Assembly (NCBI GenBank): GCA_021818955.1
Contig: JAKASR010000006.1
Location: 78,886 to 142,885 of the forward strand
From: Acidobacteriota bacterium
GTDB lineage: Bacteria > Acidobacteriota > Terriglobia > Terriglobales > SCQP01
Direction of reading: 5' to 3'
DNA length: 64,000 nucleotides
This document shows, piece by piece, positions 43,071 through 51,128 of the stretch; position 1 is the stretch's first letter, and each line of letters opens with the position of its first letter. A program made the position numbers and the translations under genes. The notes below the pieces were generated by a model, which saw nothing but the letters and a program-made list of their open reading frames with translations, did not search any database and had not been told where the DNA came from.

Positions 43071-43302
43071 GAGTTTTTTTGCAACTTTATTTGCTTTGTT
43101 TTCTGCGGCTTGGAAGCCGCGTTGGCGGCCTGCACCAGATGCGGGGCAACGCCGCCTCCGCAGGACGCATCCATCGCCCCCGCCCGGGTTTTTCCTCATG
43201 TGAATAACTGGGGGCAATGCAGAAAATATGCGGCTTCCCGCAGGACCCGCAAATTAGAAAAATGGCGATGGCCGCGACGGGCGGTTGGACCGTTACCCGC
43301 CG

Positions 43303-43335
43303 AAAGCGTTAACGGCCGAGTCGGGCGTCAGCGCC
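43303..43335 (+). repeat. minimal composite repeat, A joined to E fragment (copy 11)
   Basis: AAAGCGTTAACGGCCGAG + TCGGG directly joined to CGTCAGCGCC of E; everything between is deleted. It ends 12 bases from the aroA stop, in + orientation. Confidence 0.75.
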
Positions 43336-43347
43336 GCTCGCGATCGC

Positions 43348-44652
43348 TTATCGTTCTGCCAGCTTTTCCAGCAGCGTGAAGTATTCCGGATACGAAATCC
43401 CCGCGCAGTCCGGGTCCTCGAGTTCGGAATCGCCTTCCGCCCGCAGCGCCGCGATGGCAAACGCCATCGCGATCCGGTGATCGCCGAAGCTTTGCAGCCG
43501 CGCGCCGTGTAATCGCTGCGGCCCGGGAACGTATAACCCGTCGGCGGATTCTTCGCATTCCGCTCCCATGGCGCGCAGATTATGCGCGAGGGCGGCAATG
43601 CGGTCGCTTTCCTTGACGCGCAACTCGCCGGCATCGCGAAAACGCAGCCCGCCTGCGCAGCTGGTGGCCAGCACTGCCAGGATGGGTATCTCATCGATCA
43701 GCGCCACCGTTTCCGCGCCGGCCACTTCGCCGCCCCGCAAGCCGCCTTCGCTGCCGCCGGCTTGCAGGCTGCCGCAAAGTTCGCCGCCCCGCTCCTCGAC
43801 CGACACCACGCTCAACTTCGCCCCCAGCCGGCGCAGCAGATCGAGCAGCGCGGTGCGCGTGGGGTTGAGCGAGACTTCTTCCACCAGCAGGTTGGCTTCG
43901 GGAAACATCGCCGCCGCGCAGAGAAAAAACGCGGCTGAGCTGGGGTCGCCCGGAATGCGATAGTCGCGCCCCGGCCAATCGCCCGCCGGCCCCGTGAGCG
44001 CGATCGCGCCGCGGCGGCGGGCGATTTCAACTCCCAACTCCGCCAGCGCCAGTTCGGTGTGATCGCGCGTCGGCAGCGGCTCTTCGATCGTGCTTTCGCC
44101 CGCGGCGTACAGCGCCGCCAGCAGTAGTGCGCTCTTCACCTGCGCGCTGGCCACCGGCAGGGTGTATTGCAGCGGCCGCAAGCCGCCGGCGGCCGGCTCG
44201 AACTCGAGCGGCGGGCGTCCATCCGCCGAACCGATTCGCGCGCCCATGGCCGACAGCGGATCGATTACCCGCCGCATCGGGCGCCGGGAAAGGGATGCGT
44301 CGCCGCCGATCTTCGTCGTGAACGGCTGCGCCGCCAGGATTCCGGCAAGCAGCCGGATGGTGGTTCCCGAGTTGCCGGCATCCAGCTCGCTGGTCGGCGC
44401 GCGCAGCCCATGCAGGCCGTGTCCCTCGATTTCCACCGTCTCGCCGTCTTTCCAGCTCACTTCCGCGCCCAGCGCCGCCAGGCAGCCCAGCGTGCTGCGG
44501 CAGTCGGCCCCGGTGGAAAAATGCGAGAGCTGCGAGCGCCCCGCCGCCAGCCCCGCAAATAGGGCGTAGCGGTGCGAGATGGATTTGTCTCCCGGCGGCC
44601 GCAACGCGCCATTCAGATTGCGGGCCGGGTGCAGCACAAGTGCGTGGGCCAT
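43348..44652 (-). CDS. aroA: 3-phosphoshikimate 1-carboxyvinyltransferase (EPSP synthase)
   Basis: A 434-aa protein, the normal length. Signatures are PGDKSISHR (20-28, with Lys23 binding both substrates), LDAGNSGTTIRLL (90-102) and the late RVKESDRIAA-type motif (LRVKESDRIAALAHNLRAMG). It condenses shikimate-3-phosphate with phosphoenolpyruvate in aromatic amino acid synthesis, in the cytosol. No other aro genes are adjacent. The upstream neighbour on the same strand is the RNase P RNA gene, only about 47 bases from the start. Repeat copy 11 lies 12 bases after the stop. Confidence 0.96.
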   Translation of the reverse strand: MAHALVLHPARNLNGALRPPGDKSISHRYALFAGLAAGRSQLSHFSTGADCRSTLGCLAALGAEVSWKDGETVEIEGHGLHGLRAPTSELDAGNSGTTIRLLAGILAAQPFTTKIGGDASLSRRPMRRVIDPLSAMGARIGSADGRPPLEFEPAAGGLRPLQYTLPVASAQVKSALLLAALYAAGESTIEEPLPTRDHTELALAELGVEIARRRGAIALTGPAGDWPGRDYRIPGDPSSAAFFLCAAAMFPEANLLVEEVSLNPTRTALLDLLRRLGAKLSVVSVEERGGELCGSLQAGGSEGGLRGGEVAGAETVALIDEIPILAVLATSCAGGLRFRDAGELRVKESDRIAALAHNLRAMGAECEESADGLYVPGPQRLHGARLQSFGDHRIAMAFAIAALRAEGDSELEDPDCAGISYPEYFTLLEKLAER

Positions 44653-44699
44653 GAATTTACTAGTTTAAAGGGGCTGGCTCTTCCGCGCCGTGAAGAGCA

Positions 44700-45129
44700 G
44701 GGAACTCGCGCCGCGGCTATAAGCCGGATTCTGTAACCCGCTCCGGTTGAAGCGGGCCGGCAATCATTCCTCTGGGCCGGACATTGCTGTCCGGCTCTAG
44801 CAACCTACCCGAGAGTCAGACCGCCCCTCCCGTTGTGCGGGACAAGCGGAATGGGCCGGGCCGGCCCGTCCTCTCCTATTTGGTCTTGCTCCGTGTGGGG
44901 TTTTCCCTGCCTTCGCCGTCGCCGGCGAAGCGGTGCGCTCTTACCGCACCTTTTCACCCTTATCCCGGCGTGCCGGGACGGTATGTTTTCTGTGGCACTG
45001 TCCGTCAGCCGGCTTTCTGCTGCCGGCCGCCTGGCCGTTAGCCAGCACACTGCCCGGTGGAGTCCGGACTTTCCTCCCCCGACCCCTTGCGGAATCAGGA
45101 GCGATTGCCCGCCGCCGCCGCGAGTTCCC
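44700..45129 (-). ncRNA. rnpB: RNase P RNA, bacterial type A
   Basis: On the minus strand the hallmark sequences appear in order: GAGGAAAGTCCGGACTCC near the 5' end, GGGCAGTGTGCTGGCTAACG, GTGAAAAGGTGCGGTAAGAGC, AAACCCCACACGGAGCAAG, GGGTAGGTTGCTAGAG, and ACAGAATCCGGCTTATAG at the 3' end. The ends were set by the P1 helix, where 5' GGGAACTCGC pairs with 3' GCGAGTTCCC. It is the ribozyme that matures tRNA 5' ends. The neighbouring tRNA-Leu is on the opposite strand. Confidence 0.95.
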
Positions 45130-45149
45130 CTTCTATTTTAACGCTTTTA

Positions 45150-45190
45150 AGAAAACAGCCGAGTCGCTAAGTAAATGGCCGAGCCGCCGT
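45150..45190 (+). repeat. possible decayed module E end
   Basis: AACAGCCGAGTCGCTAAGTAAATGGCCGAGCCGCC resembles GTAAAAGCGGCCGTGCCGC plus part of module A. Weak, but in the same orientation and between rnpB and the tRNA. Confidence 0.3.
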
Positions 45191-45299
45191 CGGTTAATTT
45201 GACGGCAACGCCCGCCCTCTGCGATGATGATTGCTGCGCCTCTTCTCGCCGGCCTCTAGCGCCCATCCCGGCGCGGGCGGGGAGTTTGGCCGTCGCTGG

Positions 45300-45386
45300 G
45301 CCGCAGTGGCGGAATTGGCAGACGCGCATGGTTCAGGTCCATGTTCCGGCAACGGAGTGGGGGTTCGAGTCCCTTCTGCGGCACCA
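45300..45386 (+). tRNA. tRNA-Leu (anticodon CAG)
   Basis: An 87-nt class II tRNA. The acceptor stem GCCGCAG (45300-45306) pairs with CTGCGGC (45376-45382), followed by A73 and an encoded CCA. The anticodon arm CATGG-TTCAGGT-CCATG gives CAG; a long variable arm follows (TTCCGGCAACGGAG), then T-loop GTTCGAGTC. Leucine isotype from the class II shape plus the anticodon. Repeat copy 12 begins 2 bases after CCA. Confidence 0.97.
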
Positions 45387-45387
45387 G

Positions 45388-45514
45388 AAGCGTTAACGCC
45401 CAGGTCGGGCAGCAGTTTTCGCCCCGGGCAATTTCGGAGAAATCGCCCAAGCATGCTCAATTTCGAAGAAATTGCTTGAACGTCAGCGTATAAAAGTAAA
45501 CGCGACCGAGCCGC
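45388..45514 (+). repeat. composite repeat, modules A-B-B-E(3') (copy 12)
   Basis: A (GCGTTAACGCCCAGGTCGGGCAGC), two B units (GCAATTTCGGAGAAATCGC with one mismatch, and CAATTTCGAAGAAATTGC), then only the end of E (ACGTCAGCGTATAAAAGTAAACGCGACCGAGCCGC). It starts directly after the tRNA-Leu CCA. Confidence 0.87.
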
Positions 45515-45562
45515 TTGCAGCCGGCCACGAGTCATCGGCTCGAGCGCGTCAAAAACTGAAAA

Positions 45563-46555
45563 CTATTTGAACCACGCTCCCCAGATCACATCCACCAGCG
45601 TATGCGTCACCGCCGAAGCGCCCAGGCGTTGTTCTCTTCGCCAGGCATTTCCATAAAACCAGCCGGCAATCGCCGCCAGTATCACGTAGCGCCAATTGAA
45701 CACCGGGCCGTGGACATAGTGCATCAGCCCGAATATTGCCGCTGCCAGCGCCTGCGCCCGCAACGGCGGCAGCCGGGTGGCGAACAGGTTCTGCAGCAGG
45801 CCGCGGAAGAACAACTCCTCCGGCAGCGCTACGAATAGAAACGTGACCAGCGCCGCGCCGGCCAGGCGTCCCGCGCCCGGCCAGACGGGATGAAAACGTA
45901 TGAAGCCCAGCGCGAAGCCCAGCCCGATGGCGATGGGCGTGTACCAGGCCCACTCGCACGCTCCGTTTTTCAGGTCGCTCCAGCGCAGCCGCAAATCGAA
46001 CCCCACTCCCGCCAGCGGGCGTATCACCAGATACAGATACAGCGCGATATCGGCCATCAGAAATTTCGGCAAGTCGCCCAACCCCGGCTGCGGCAGCGCG
46101 CGGCGCAGCCAGCCATACTCGATGGGCAAGCCCAGCGCGGCCAGCGTGACGGCATCCTGCCAGCCCAATTTTTCTCCCGGCGGAAGCCACAGCAGCAGCG
46201 CCGCCAGCGCGGTGGGCAAAGCCCAATAAATGACCGCATAGCCGGCTTGAAACTCCGCCATCGGCGTGCTGAGCAGGGCATAAACCAGCAGCGAAAAAAA
46301 ACCCGGAGCGAGCAGCTTGGCCCGGCGCGAACTGAGCGCGCGGCGCAGCCAGTCGTCCGCGCCCCAGCCCATGCCCCAAAACACCGCCAGCAACGCGGCC
46401 AGGCCCAGAAAGGGAACCAACAAATGCCCGTGCAGTGGGCGCGAGAGGCCGTAGAAATGCGCCGCTCGCCAAAACGCGTAAAGCAGCAGGGCATACAGCC
46501 CCGCGCCCAGGCGAGGGCTCCATCCATAGCGGCCAGGCTGGCGATTGCCGCTCAT
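45563..46555 (-). CDS. CPBP family intramembrane protease
   Basis: A 330-aa, multi-helix protein. The CPBP (Abi/CAAX protease-like) catalytic motifs are in the C-terminal third: PEELFFRG (245-252, the EExxxR motif), FGLMHYVHG (275-283) and VTHTLVDVIWG (316-326). The N-terminal 200 residues add membrane helices with no known motif. Family members cleave membrane substrates, including prenylated proteins in eukaryotes and peptides or immunity-related substrates in bacteria. It overlaps the upstream CPBP gene by 4 bp. Targets unknown. Confidence 0.87.
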   Translation of the reverse strand: MSGNRQPGRYGWSPRLGAGLYALLLYAFWRAAHFYGLSRPLHGHLLVPFLGLAALLAVFWGMGWGADDWLRRALSSRRAKLLAPGFFSLLVYALLSTPMAEFQAGYAVIYWALPTALAALLLWLPPGEKLGWQDAVTLAALGLPIEYGWLRRALPQPGLGDLPKFLMADIALYLYLVIRPLAGVGFDLRLRWSDLKNGACEWAWYTPIAIGLGFALGFIRFHPVWPGAGRLAGAALVTFLFVALPEELFFRGLLQNLFATRLPPLRAQALAAAIFGLMHYVHGPVFNWRYVILAAIAGWFYGNAWRREQRLGASAVTHTLVDVIWGAWFK

Positions 46556-47223
46556 TGCTTGGTTTGCCGCGCGGGCGCCGGGTGAAAGCGCACATAGCCG
46601 ATGCCTACCCGCATATTGTGCAGCGTCGGACTGGGCACGGTAACCGCCAAACTGAGCGCCACCAATATGTGCGCCACGGCCAGCGTATAAATGCTGCGAT
46701 AGCGGTAAAACAGCGCGCTCAGCACGGCGCCTCCGGCCAGCGTCACCGGCACCAGTACCGGGTTGGGAATATGCGCCGCGCCAAACAGCAGCGCATTGGC
46801 GGCGATCGCTTTGGGGGCGCTCTGTAAAATTTGTTCAAAGCGCAAAAAGAAAAAGCTTTGGGCGATGAATTCCTGCGCCAGTGCCCAAACGGCATAGCCC
46901 AGCACATGCCAATAAATCACTTTGGGCCCAAACAGCCGGTGCGCGGTGCCCAGTTCGCGCCCGATGAGGATGATCAGCAGTCCCAGTCCCAGCCCGCCGG
47001 GCGCAATCCACCATCCATAACGTATGCGCCGCGGTTCAATACCCAGCTTCGGCCAGAATTGGCGCTCGGCCAGGCTGAAGGCGACGATCAGTCCCATCGC
47101 CGCGCCCGACCAGAATGCGCGCGTGGTATGGAGCGTCCACAACGCGCCTTCCAGCGCGCCATAGACCAGCGCAATCTGCAGCCAGAGCCTCGCCGCGAGT
47201 GTCGCCGTCTGTTCTTGCGGCAT
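46552..47223 (-). CDS. second CPBP family intramembrane protease, degenerate first motif
   Basis: A 223-aa protein with about six helices. Motif 1 reads QEFIAQSFFFLRFE instead of EExxxRG, motif 2 is FGAAHIPNP, and motif 3 is VAHILVALSL. One Glu and the His residues remain, so activity is possible but motif 1 is atypical. It is translationally coupled (ATGA, 46552-46555) to the larger CPBP gene downstream, suggesting a heteromeric or regulatory relationship. This is inference. Confidence 0.75.
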   Translation of the reverse strand: MPQEQTATLAARLWLQIALVYGALEGALWTLHTTRAFWSGAAMGLIVAFSLAERQFWPKLGIEPRRIRYGWWIAPGGLGLGLLIILIGRELGTAHRLFGPKVIYWHVLGYAVWALAQEFIAQSFFFLRFEQILQSAPKAIAANALLFGAAHIPNPVLVPVTLAGGAVLSALFYRYRSIYTLAVAHILVALSLAVTVPSPTLHNMRVGIGYVRFHPAPARQTKQ

Positions 47224-47390
47224 CAGAAACCTGCCACGGAATCGAATGCAGCTCCCGGGGCGGCCCGAACCCCCATTATGATGATCTTCGTTCCATCGGG
47301 AGTTTTTGCATGCCTGTTATTGAGTTGAAAAAGCCTCTTCGCTCGTTCCATCTCGTTTAGGCTCGCCTTGGCTCTGCGCTCTGCGCCTCC

Positions 47391-49223
47391 TCATTCCTTC
47401 GGATACATCGCCGCGATCTGCTCGCGGTATTTTTCCGCAATCCGCCGCCGGCGTACTTTGATGGTCGGTGTAATCTCGCCCTCTTCCAGGGAGAACTCTT
47501 CACTCAGCAGCGTGAAGCGTTTGATCGTCTCAAAGCGCGCCAGCGTCTGGTTCACCGCATCGATCTCTTGCTGGTAGAGCGCTTGGGTCTCGGGCCGATT
47601 GCTGAGTTCGGCGCGCGACTGCCAGGTCCAGCCCTGTTTGCGGGCCCAATCCTCCAGCGCGGCGAAATTCGGAGTCAGCAGCGCGCAGGCGTACTTGTAT
47701 CCGTCGCCCACCACCACGGCTTCGGCGATGTAGCTGGAAGCCTTGAGCCGGTTTTCAATCGGCTGCGGCGCAATGAATTTGCCGCCGGAAGTCTTCAGCA
47801 GATCTTTTTTCCGGTCGGTAATGAAAAGAAATCCGTCCGCGTCGAGATGGCCGATGTCGCCGGTGGCAAACCAGCCTTCTTCGAATACGGCGGCGGTTTC
47901 TTCCGGGTTCTGGTAATAGCCGGAAAAAACCGTGGGACCTTTGACCAGTAATTCGCCGTCGGGACGGAATCGCACCTGCAGGTTGGGCAGCGGCTTGCCC
48001 ACCGAGCCGGGGCGGCGGGCGCCGGGCTTATTGACGGCGATCACCGGCGAGGTCTCGGTCAATCCGTAGCCCTCATCCACCATCAGCCCGAGGTGCAGCA
48101 GGAATTCGGCCAACTCGCGCCCGAGTGGCGCGCCGCCGGCGATGGCGATGCGCAAGCGTCCGCCCAGCCGCTGCCGCAGCCGGCGATAAACCAGGCGATC
48201 GGCAAGGCGATAGCGCAACTGCAAGCCCAACCCGGGCATTCCGGTTTTTTCCTTCAGCTTGTAAGGCGCCATCTCGCGCCCGGTTTTCAAAGCCCAGGCG
48301 AACAACCGCCGGCGCGCTGGCGAGGCCGCTGCCGCCTGCGCCCGTACCGCGGCGGCGACCTTTTCATAAATGCGCGGCACCGAAGCGATCACCGTGGGAC
48401 GGATTTCCAGCAGATTCTCCGCGACTTTTTCCAGGCTTTCGGCAAAGCAGGTTTGGATGCCGAAGACCTGGTCGCCGTAGTTGAGGTGGCGCTCGGTAAT
48501 ATGCGAAATCGGCAAAAACGACAGCCGCACATCGCCCGGGCCGAAATCGAAGCCCACGGCGGCGTAGTTGAGGCAGGCGCAAAGATTGCGGTGCGTGAGC
48601 GGCACGCCCTTGGGCACGCCGGTGGTGCCCGAAGTATAGAGCAGGGTGGCGATGGTATCCGGCCGGGTGGCATTCAGGCGCGCCTCAAATTCGGCTTTGG
48701 CGAACGGCGCATGATGTTGCAGGCTGCTCCAGCTCGGCAGCCGCGATTGCGGCCCGATCGGCGGCGCCGGTTCCGGCCGGTCGTCGAAACAGCAGAGCGC
48801 GCGCAACTCGGGCAGCGTGGACCATTGCGCATGCACCTTCTCCGCCTGCTGCGCGGTCGAAACCAGCGCCAGGCGCGCCCCGGAATGGCGCAGAATGTAG
48901 GCGGTTTGGTCTGCCGGCAGGGTGGGATAAATGGGTACGTCCACCAGTCCTAGCGCCAGGCAGGCGAAATCGCACATCAGCCAGGCCGGCCGGTTTTCCG
49001 ACAGGATCGCCACCCGCTCGCCCGGCTGCAGCCCCAGCGCCTGGAATCCGCTCGCTACCGAGCGCACGCGATCGTAAAACTGGCGCGCCGTCACCGTGAC
49101 CCATATCCCCTCGCGCTTGTAGCACATCAGCGGCGCCTCGCCCCGGCGACGCGTCCACAGCAGCAATTGATTCAGCGTTTCCAGTCCGGGAAACTCCGGA
49201 CTTTGCCAGAACTCCAGGCTCAT
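47391..49223 (-). CDS. long-chain acyl-CoA synthetase (AMP-forming)
   Basis: A 610-aa protein of the ANL superfamily. The P-loop-like motif YTSGTTGVPKGVPLTH is at 196-211. A5-type YGLTETSPV and the ATP/Mg motif GWFATGDIGHLDADGFLFITDRKKDLLKTSGGKFIAPQPIEN (hinge and catalytic Lys region) match FadD15-type synthetases. It activates fatty acids to acyl-CoA via acyl-adenylate at the inner face of the membrane. No beta-oxidation genes are nearby. The 167 bases between it and the CPBP gene hold nothing I can assign. Confidence 0.93.
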   Translation of the reverse strand: MSLEFWQSPEFPGLETLNQLLLWTRRRGEAPLMCYKREGIWVTVTARQFYDRVRSVASGFQALGLQPGERVAILSENRPAWLMCDFACLALGLVDVPIYPTLPADQTAYILRHSGARLALVSTAQQAEKVHAQWSTLPELRALCCFDDRPEPAPPIGPQSRLPSWSSLQHHAPFAKAEFEARLNATRPDTIATLLYTSGTTGVPKGVPLTHRNLCACLNYAAVGFDFGPGDVRLSFLPISHITERHLNYGDQVFGIQTCFAESLEKVAENLLEIRPTVIASVPRIYEKVAAAVRAQAAAASPARRRLFAWALKTGREMAPYKLKEKTGMPGLGLQLRYRLADRLVYRRLRQRLGGRLRIAIAGGAPLGRELAEFLLHLGLMVDEGYGLTETSPVIAVNKPGARRPGSVGKPLPNLQVRFRPDGELLVKGPTVFSGYYQNPEETAAVFEEGWFATGDIGHLDADGFLFITDRKKDLLKTSGGKFIAPQPIENRLKASSYIAEAVVVGDGYKYACALLTPNFAALEDWARKQGWTWQSRAELSNRPETQALYQQEIDAVNQTLARFETIKRFTLLSEEFSLEEGEITPTIKVRRRRIAEKYREQIAAMYPKE

Positions 49224-49283
49224 GGGGTAGCATCCTAGCGCGTTTGGGCGGGCATTGCAGCCCGCCGCGCGCCTGAGGTGGGT

Positions 49284-49502
49284 TTACTCCTGCTGTTCCG
49301 CTTCGCGCTTGGGATATTTGCTCGGCCGCCGGGTTTTGGGCGTGATCTTGCGCGTCGGCGGCGGCTGGCCCTGGCGCCGCGCCCGCAATTTCTGCAGCTT
49401 GAGGCTGAGCTCATCCATGCCGGACGCTTCCGTTCGGCTCTCCTGTCCGGACTCTGCCCTGCCGCCGCGCCGCTTCATGCCCTGCTGCGGGCCTTTTGCC
49501 AT
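49284..49502 (-). CDS. small basic hypothetical protein
   Basis: 72 aa from ATG 49502 (MAKGPQQGMKRRGG). It is very rich in Arg, Lys, Gln and Glu, with a short helical centre (MDELSLKLQKLRARRQGQ) and a basic Pro-containing tail (TPKTRRPSKYPKREAEQQE). I recognise no family. Composition suggests a nucleic-acid- or ribosome-associated protein if real. It lies alone between the acyl-CoA synthetase and tatD, with no clear ribosome-binding site, so it may be spurious. Confidence 0.35.
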   Translation of the reverse strand: MAKGPQQGMKRRGGRAESGQESRTEASGMDELSLKLQKLRARRQGQPPPTRKITPKTRRPSKYPKREAEQQE

Positions 49503-49644
49503 GATGGGTATTCTAAAATGCCGTCGTCGCAATTGCACGACAACTCTGCGCTGCCTCGGCATCGGCTAAAAGTTGATGCTTGGCTGTGAGCCGCCCTGAA
49601 ATGTTGGAAACTGAATATTGACGACTGGCGCTTGGTAATGGCTC

Positions 49645-50448
49645 ATGCTGACCGACTCTCATTGCCATCTCGATATGGAGGATTTTGCCCCCGACCGTGA
49701 CGAAGTTCTGGCGCGGGCCCGCGCCGCCGGCGTGACCACGCTGCTCGCCATCGGTGGCGGCGCCGCTCCCGGCACGCTCGATGCCGCCCTGCGCCTCGCT
49801 GAAGGGTGCGACGGCGTTTGGGCCTCGGTGGGCATTCATCCGCACGAAGCCCAGGCGGCCCTCGCCGCCTCGCCTTCTGCCGGCTCCAGCCTGGAAGAAC
49901 TGCGCCGTCTGGCGGCTCATCCCAAAGTGGTGGCCATCGGCGAGATTGGCCTCGATTACCATTACCTGCACTCGCCTCGGGAAACTCAACTCGAGCTGTT
50001 TCGCGGCCAGCTCGCCCTTGCCGCCGAGCTGGATCTGCCGGTCTCCATCCACAGCCGCGAGGCTTGGGACGATTGCTTCTCCTGCCTGCGCGCGCTGAGC
50101 GGACGCGTCCGCGGCGTGCTGCATTGTTTTTCCGGCGGCCCGGCGGAAATGGAAAAGGCTTTGGAGCTCGGCTTTTACCTTTCCTTCAGCGGCATGCTGA
50201 CCTTCGCCCGCGCGCAATCCTTGCGCGAGGTGGCCCGCCTCGTGCCCGCCGGCCGGCTGCTCGTCGAAACCGACTCGCCCTATCTCGCCCCCGTGCCCTA
50301 TCGCGGACGCCGGAACGAGCCCGCTTACGTCGCTGAAACCGCGCGCGCGCTGGCCGCCGCCCGCGGCGCCGGCTTCGAGGAAATCGCCGCCCTCACCTCG
50401 GCGAATTTCCTCGCCCTCTGTCCCCGCGCCCGGCCAACCGGGGCTTAA
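49645..50448 (+). CDS. TatD family metal-dependent hydrolase/DNase
   Basis: A 267-aa TIM-barrel metalloenzyme. Metal ligands and signatures are the N-terminal DSHCHLD (4-10), GIHPHEA (62-68), IGEIGLDYHY (98-107) with the bridging Glu, VSIHSREAW, HCFSGG and LVETDSPYLAP near the C-terminus. The family includes 3'-exonucleases and D-aminoacyl-tRNA/DNA-repair related hydrolases. The first Met at 49645 fits the family start. Repeat copy 13 separates it from yajQ. Confidence 0.94.
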   Translation: MLTDSHCHLDMEDFAPDRDEVLARARAAGVTTLLAIGGGAAPGTLDAALRLAEGCDGVWASVGIHPHEAQAALAASPSAGSSLEELRRLAAHPKVVAIGEIGLDYHYLHSPRETQLELFRGQLALAAELDLPVSIHSREAWDDCFSCLRALSGRVRGVLHCFSGGPAEMEKALELGFYLSFSGMLTFARAQSLREVARLVPAGRLLVETDSPYLAPVPYRGRRNEPAYVAETARALAAARGAGFEEIAALTSANFLALCPRARPTGA

Positions 50449-50462
50449 TCTGCGGTTCCATC

Positions 50463-50544
50463 CATAAGTTTTCGCCCTGCGTCCGGTTTCGGCCGGACCC
50501 TTTGCGAAAGCGTCAGCGCCTAAATGTAAATGCGGCCGAGCCGC
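50463..50544 (+). repeat. composite repeat, module E (copy 13)
   Basis: CATAAGTTTTCGCCCTGCGTCC, the GGTTTCGGCCGGACC hairpin, GCGTCAGCGCC, then GCGGCCGAGCCGC. Starts 14 bases after tatD; 75 bases before yajQ. Confidence 0.9.
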
Positions 50545-50619
50545 GGCAATCTGGCGCCGCCGCGCGGTGTAGCCGCGCCAGCCATGTTTTAATAATCTTT
50601 ACCGCTCCGTGAGACCGTT

Positions 50620-51123
50620 ATGCCCCAGGAAAACACCTTCGATGTCGTCAGCCAGGTCAACCTGCAGGAAGTCTCCAATGCCGTGCAGCAGGCGCTGAAG
50701 GAAGTGCAGACCCGTTACGATCTGAAATCCAGCGGCAGCCGCATCGAGCTGGTGGAAAAAGACCTGAAGCTGCAGCTCTCCGCTCCCGACGAGTTCAAGC
50801 TCAAAGCGGTGACCGAGATTTTGCAGCAAAAGCTGGTGCGGCGCGGAGTTTCGCTGCGCGCCTTCGACTATGGCAAAATCGAGCCTGCCGCCGGCGCCAG
50901 CGTGCGACAGGAAATCTCGATCAAGCAGGGCATCTCCTCGGAAACCGCCAGGGAAATTGTGCGCGCCATCAAAGATTCGAAAAAGAAGGTGCAGGCCTCC
51001 ATCCAGGGCGACACCGTGCGGGTCAGCAGCCGCGATCGCGACGTCTTGCAGGAAGTGATTGCGTTGATCAAGCAGCGTGACTTCGGCCTCGACCTGCAAT
51101 TCACCAACTACCGTACGCATTAA
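50620..51123 (+). CDS. yajQ: YajQ family cyclic-di-GMP-binding protein
   Basis: A 167-aa protein, the standard family length. Signatures are SFDVVSxV-type start NTFDVVSQVNLQEVSNAVQQALKE, TRYDLK, the ELVEKDLKLQLSAPDEFKLKAV block, and the C-terminal IKDSKKKVQASIQGDTVRVSSRDRDVLQEVI. Homologues bind cyclic-di-GMP or nucleotides and influence transcription factors in Xanthomonas; in others the role is unknown. It is followed after 5 bases by the polyprenyl synthetase gene. Confidence 0.95.
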   Translation: MPQENTFDVVSQVNLQEVSNAVQQALKEVQTRYDLKSSGSRIELVEKDLKLQLSAPDEFKLKAVTEILQQKLVRRGVSLRAFDYGKIEPAAGASVRQEISIKQGISSETAREIVRAIKDSKKKVQASIQGDTVRVSSRDRDVLQEVIALIKQRDFGLDLQFTNYRTH

Positions 51124-51128
51124 ATGGC

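Larger units (their letters stand above)
41634..43347. other. 1.7-kb region without a supported protein gene; candidate structured RNA
   Basis: No frame on either strand shows a recognisable domain, although several 80-250-codon frames exist, as expected in GC-rich DNA. Contents from left to right: a lone B hairpin (41785-41803), a C9 run (41980-41988), an AT-rich block (about 42030-42110), a GC-rich hairpin-filled core (about 42115-43035), an AT-rich block with a minus-strand promoter-like signal (43042-43100), and repeat copy 11 at the right edge. The core includes a 21-bp near-perfect palindrome at 42729-42749 and variants of it elsewhere. A long noncoding RNA transcribed leftwards is the most economical reading, but it is unproven. 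Confidence 0.5.

Noticed and set aside
42658-43203. 181-codon plus frame and 248-codon minus frame (42471-43217)
   Set aside because: The two overlap on opposite strands, show no domain and have composition expected of GC-rich noncoding DNA; kept only as the alternative to the ncRNA hypothesis.
44784-45141. Plus-strand open frames of 80-102 codons
   Set aside because: They lie within the RNase P RNA gene, whose conserved sequences are clear on the minus strand.
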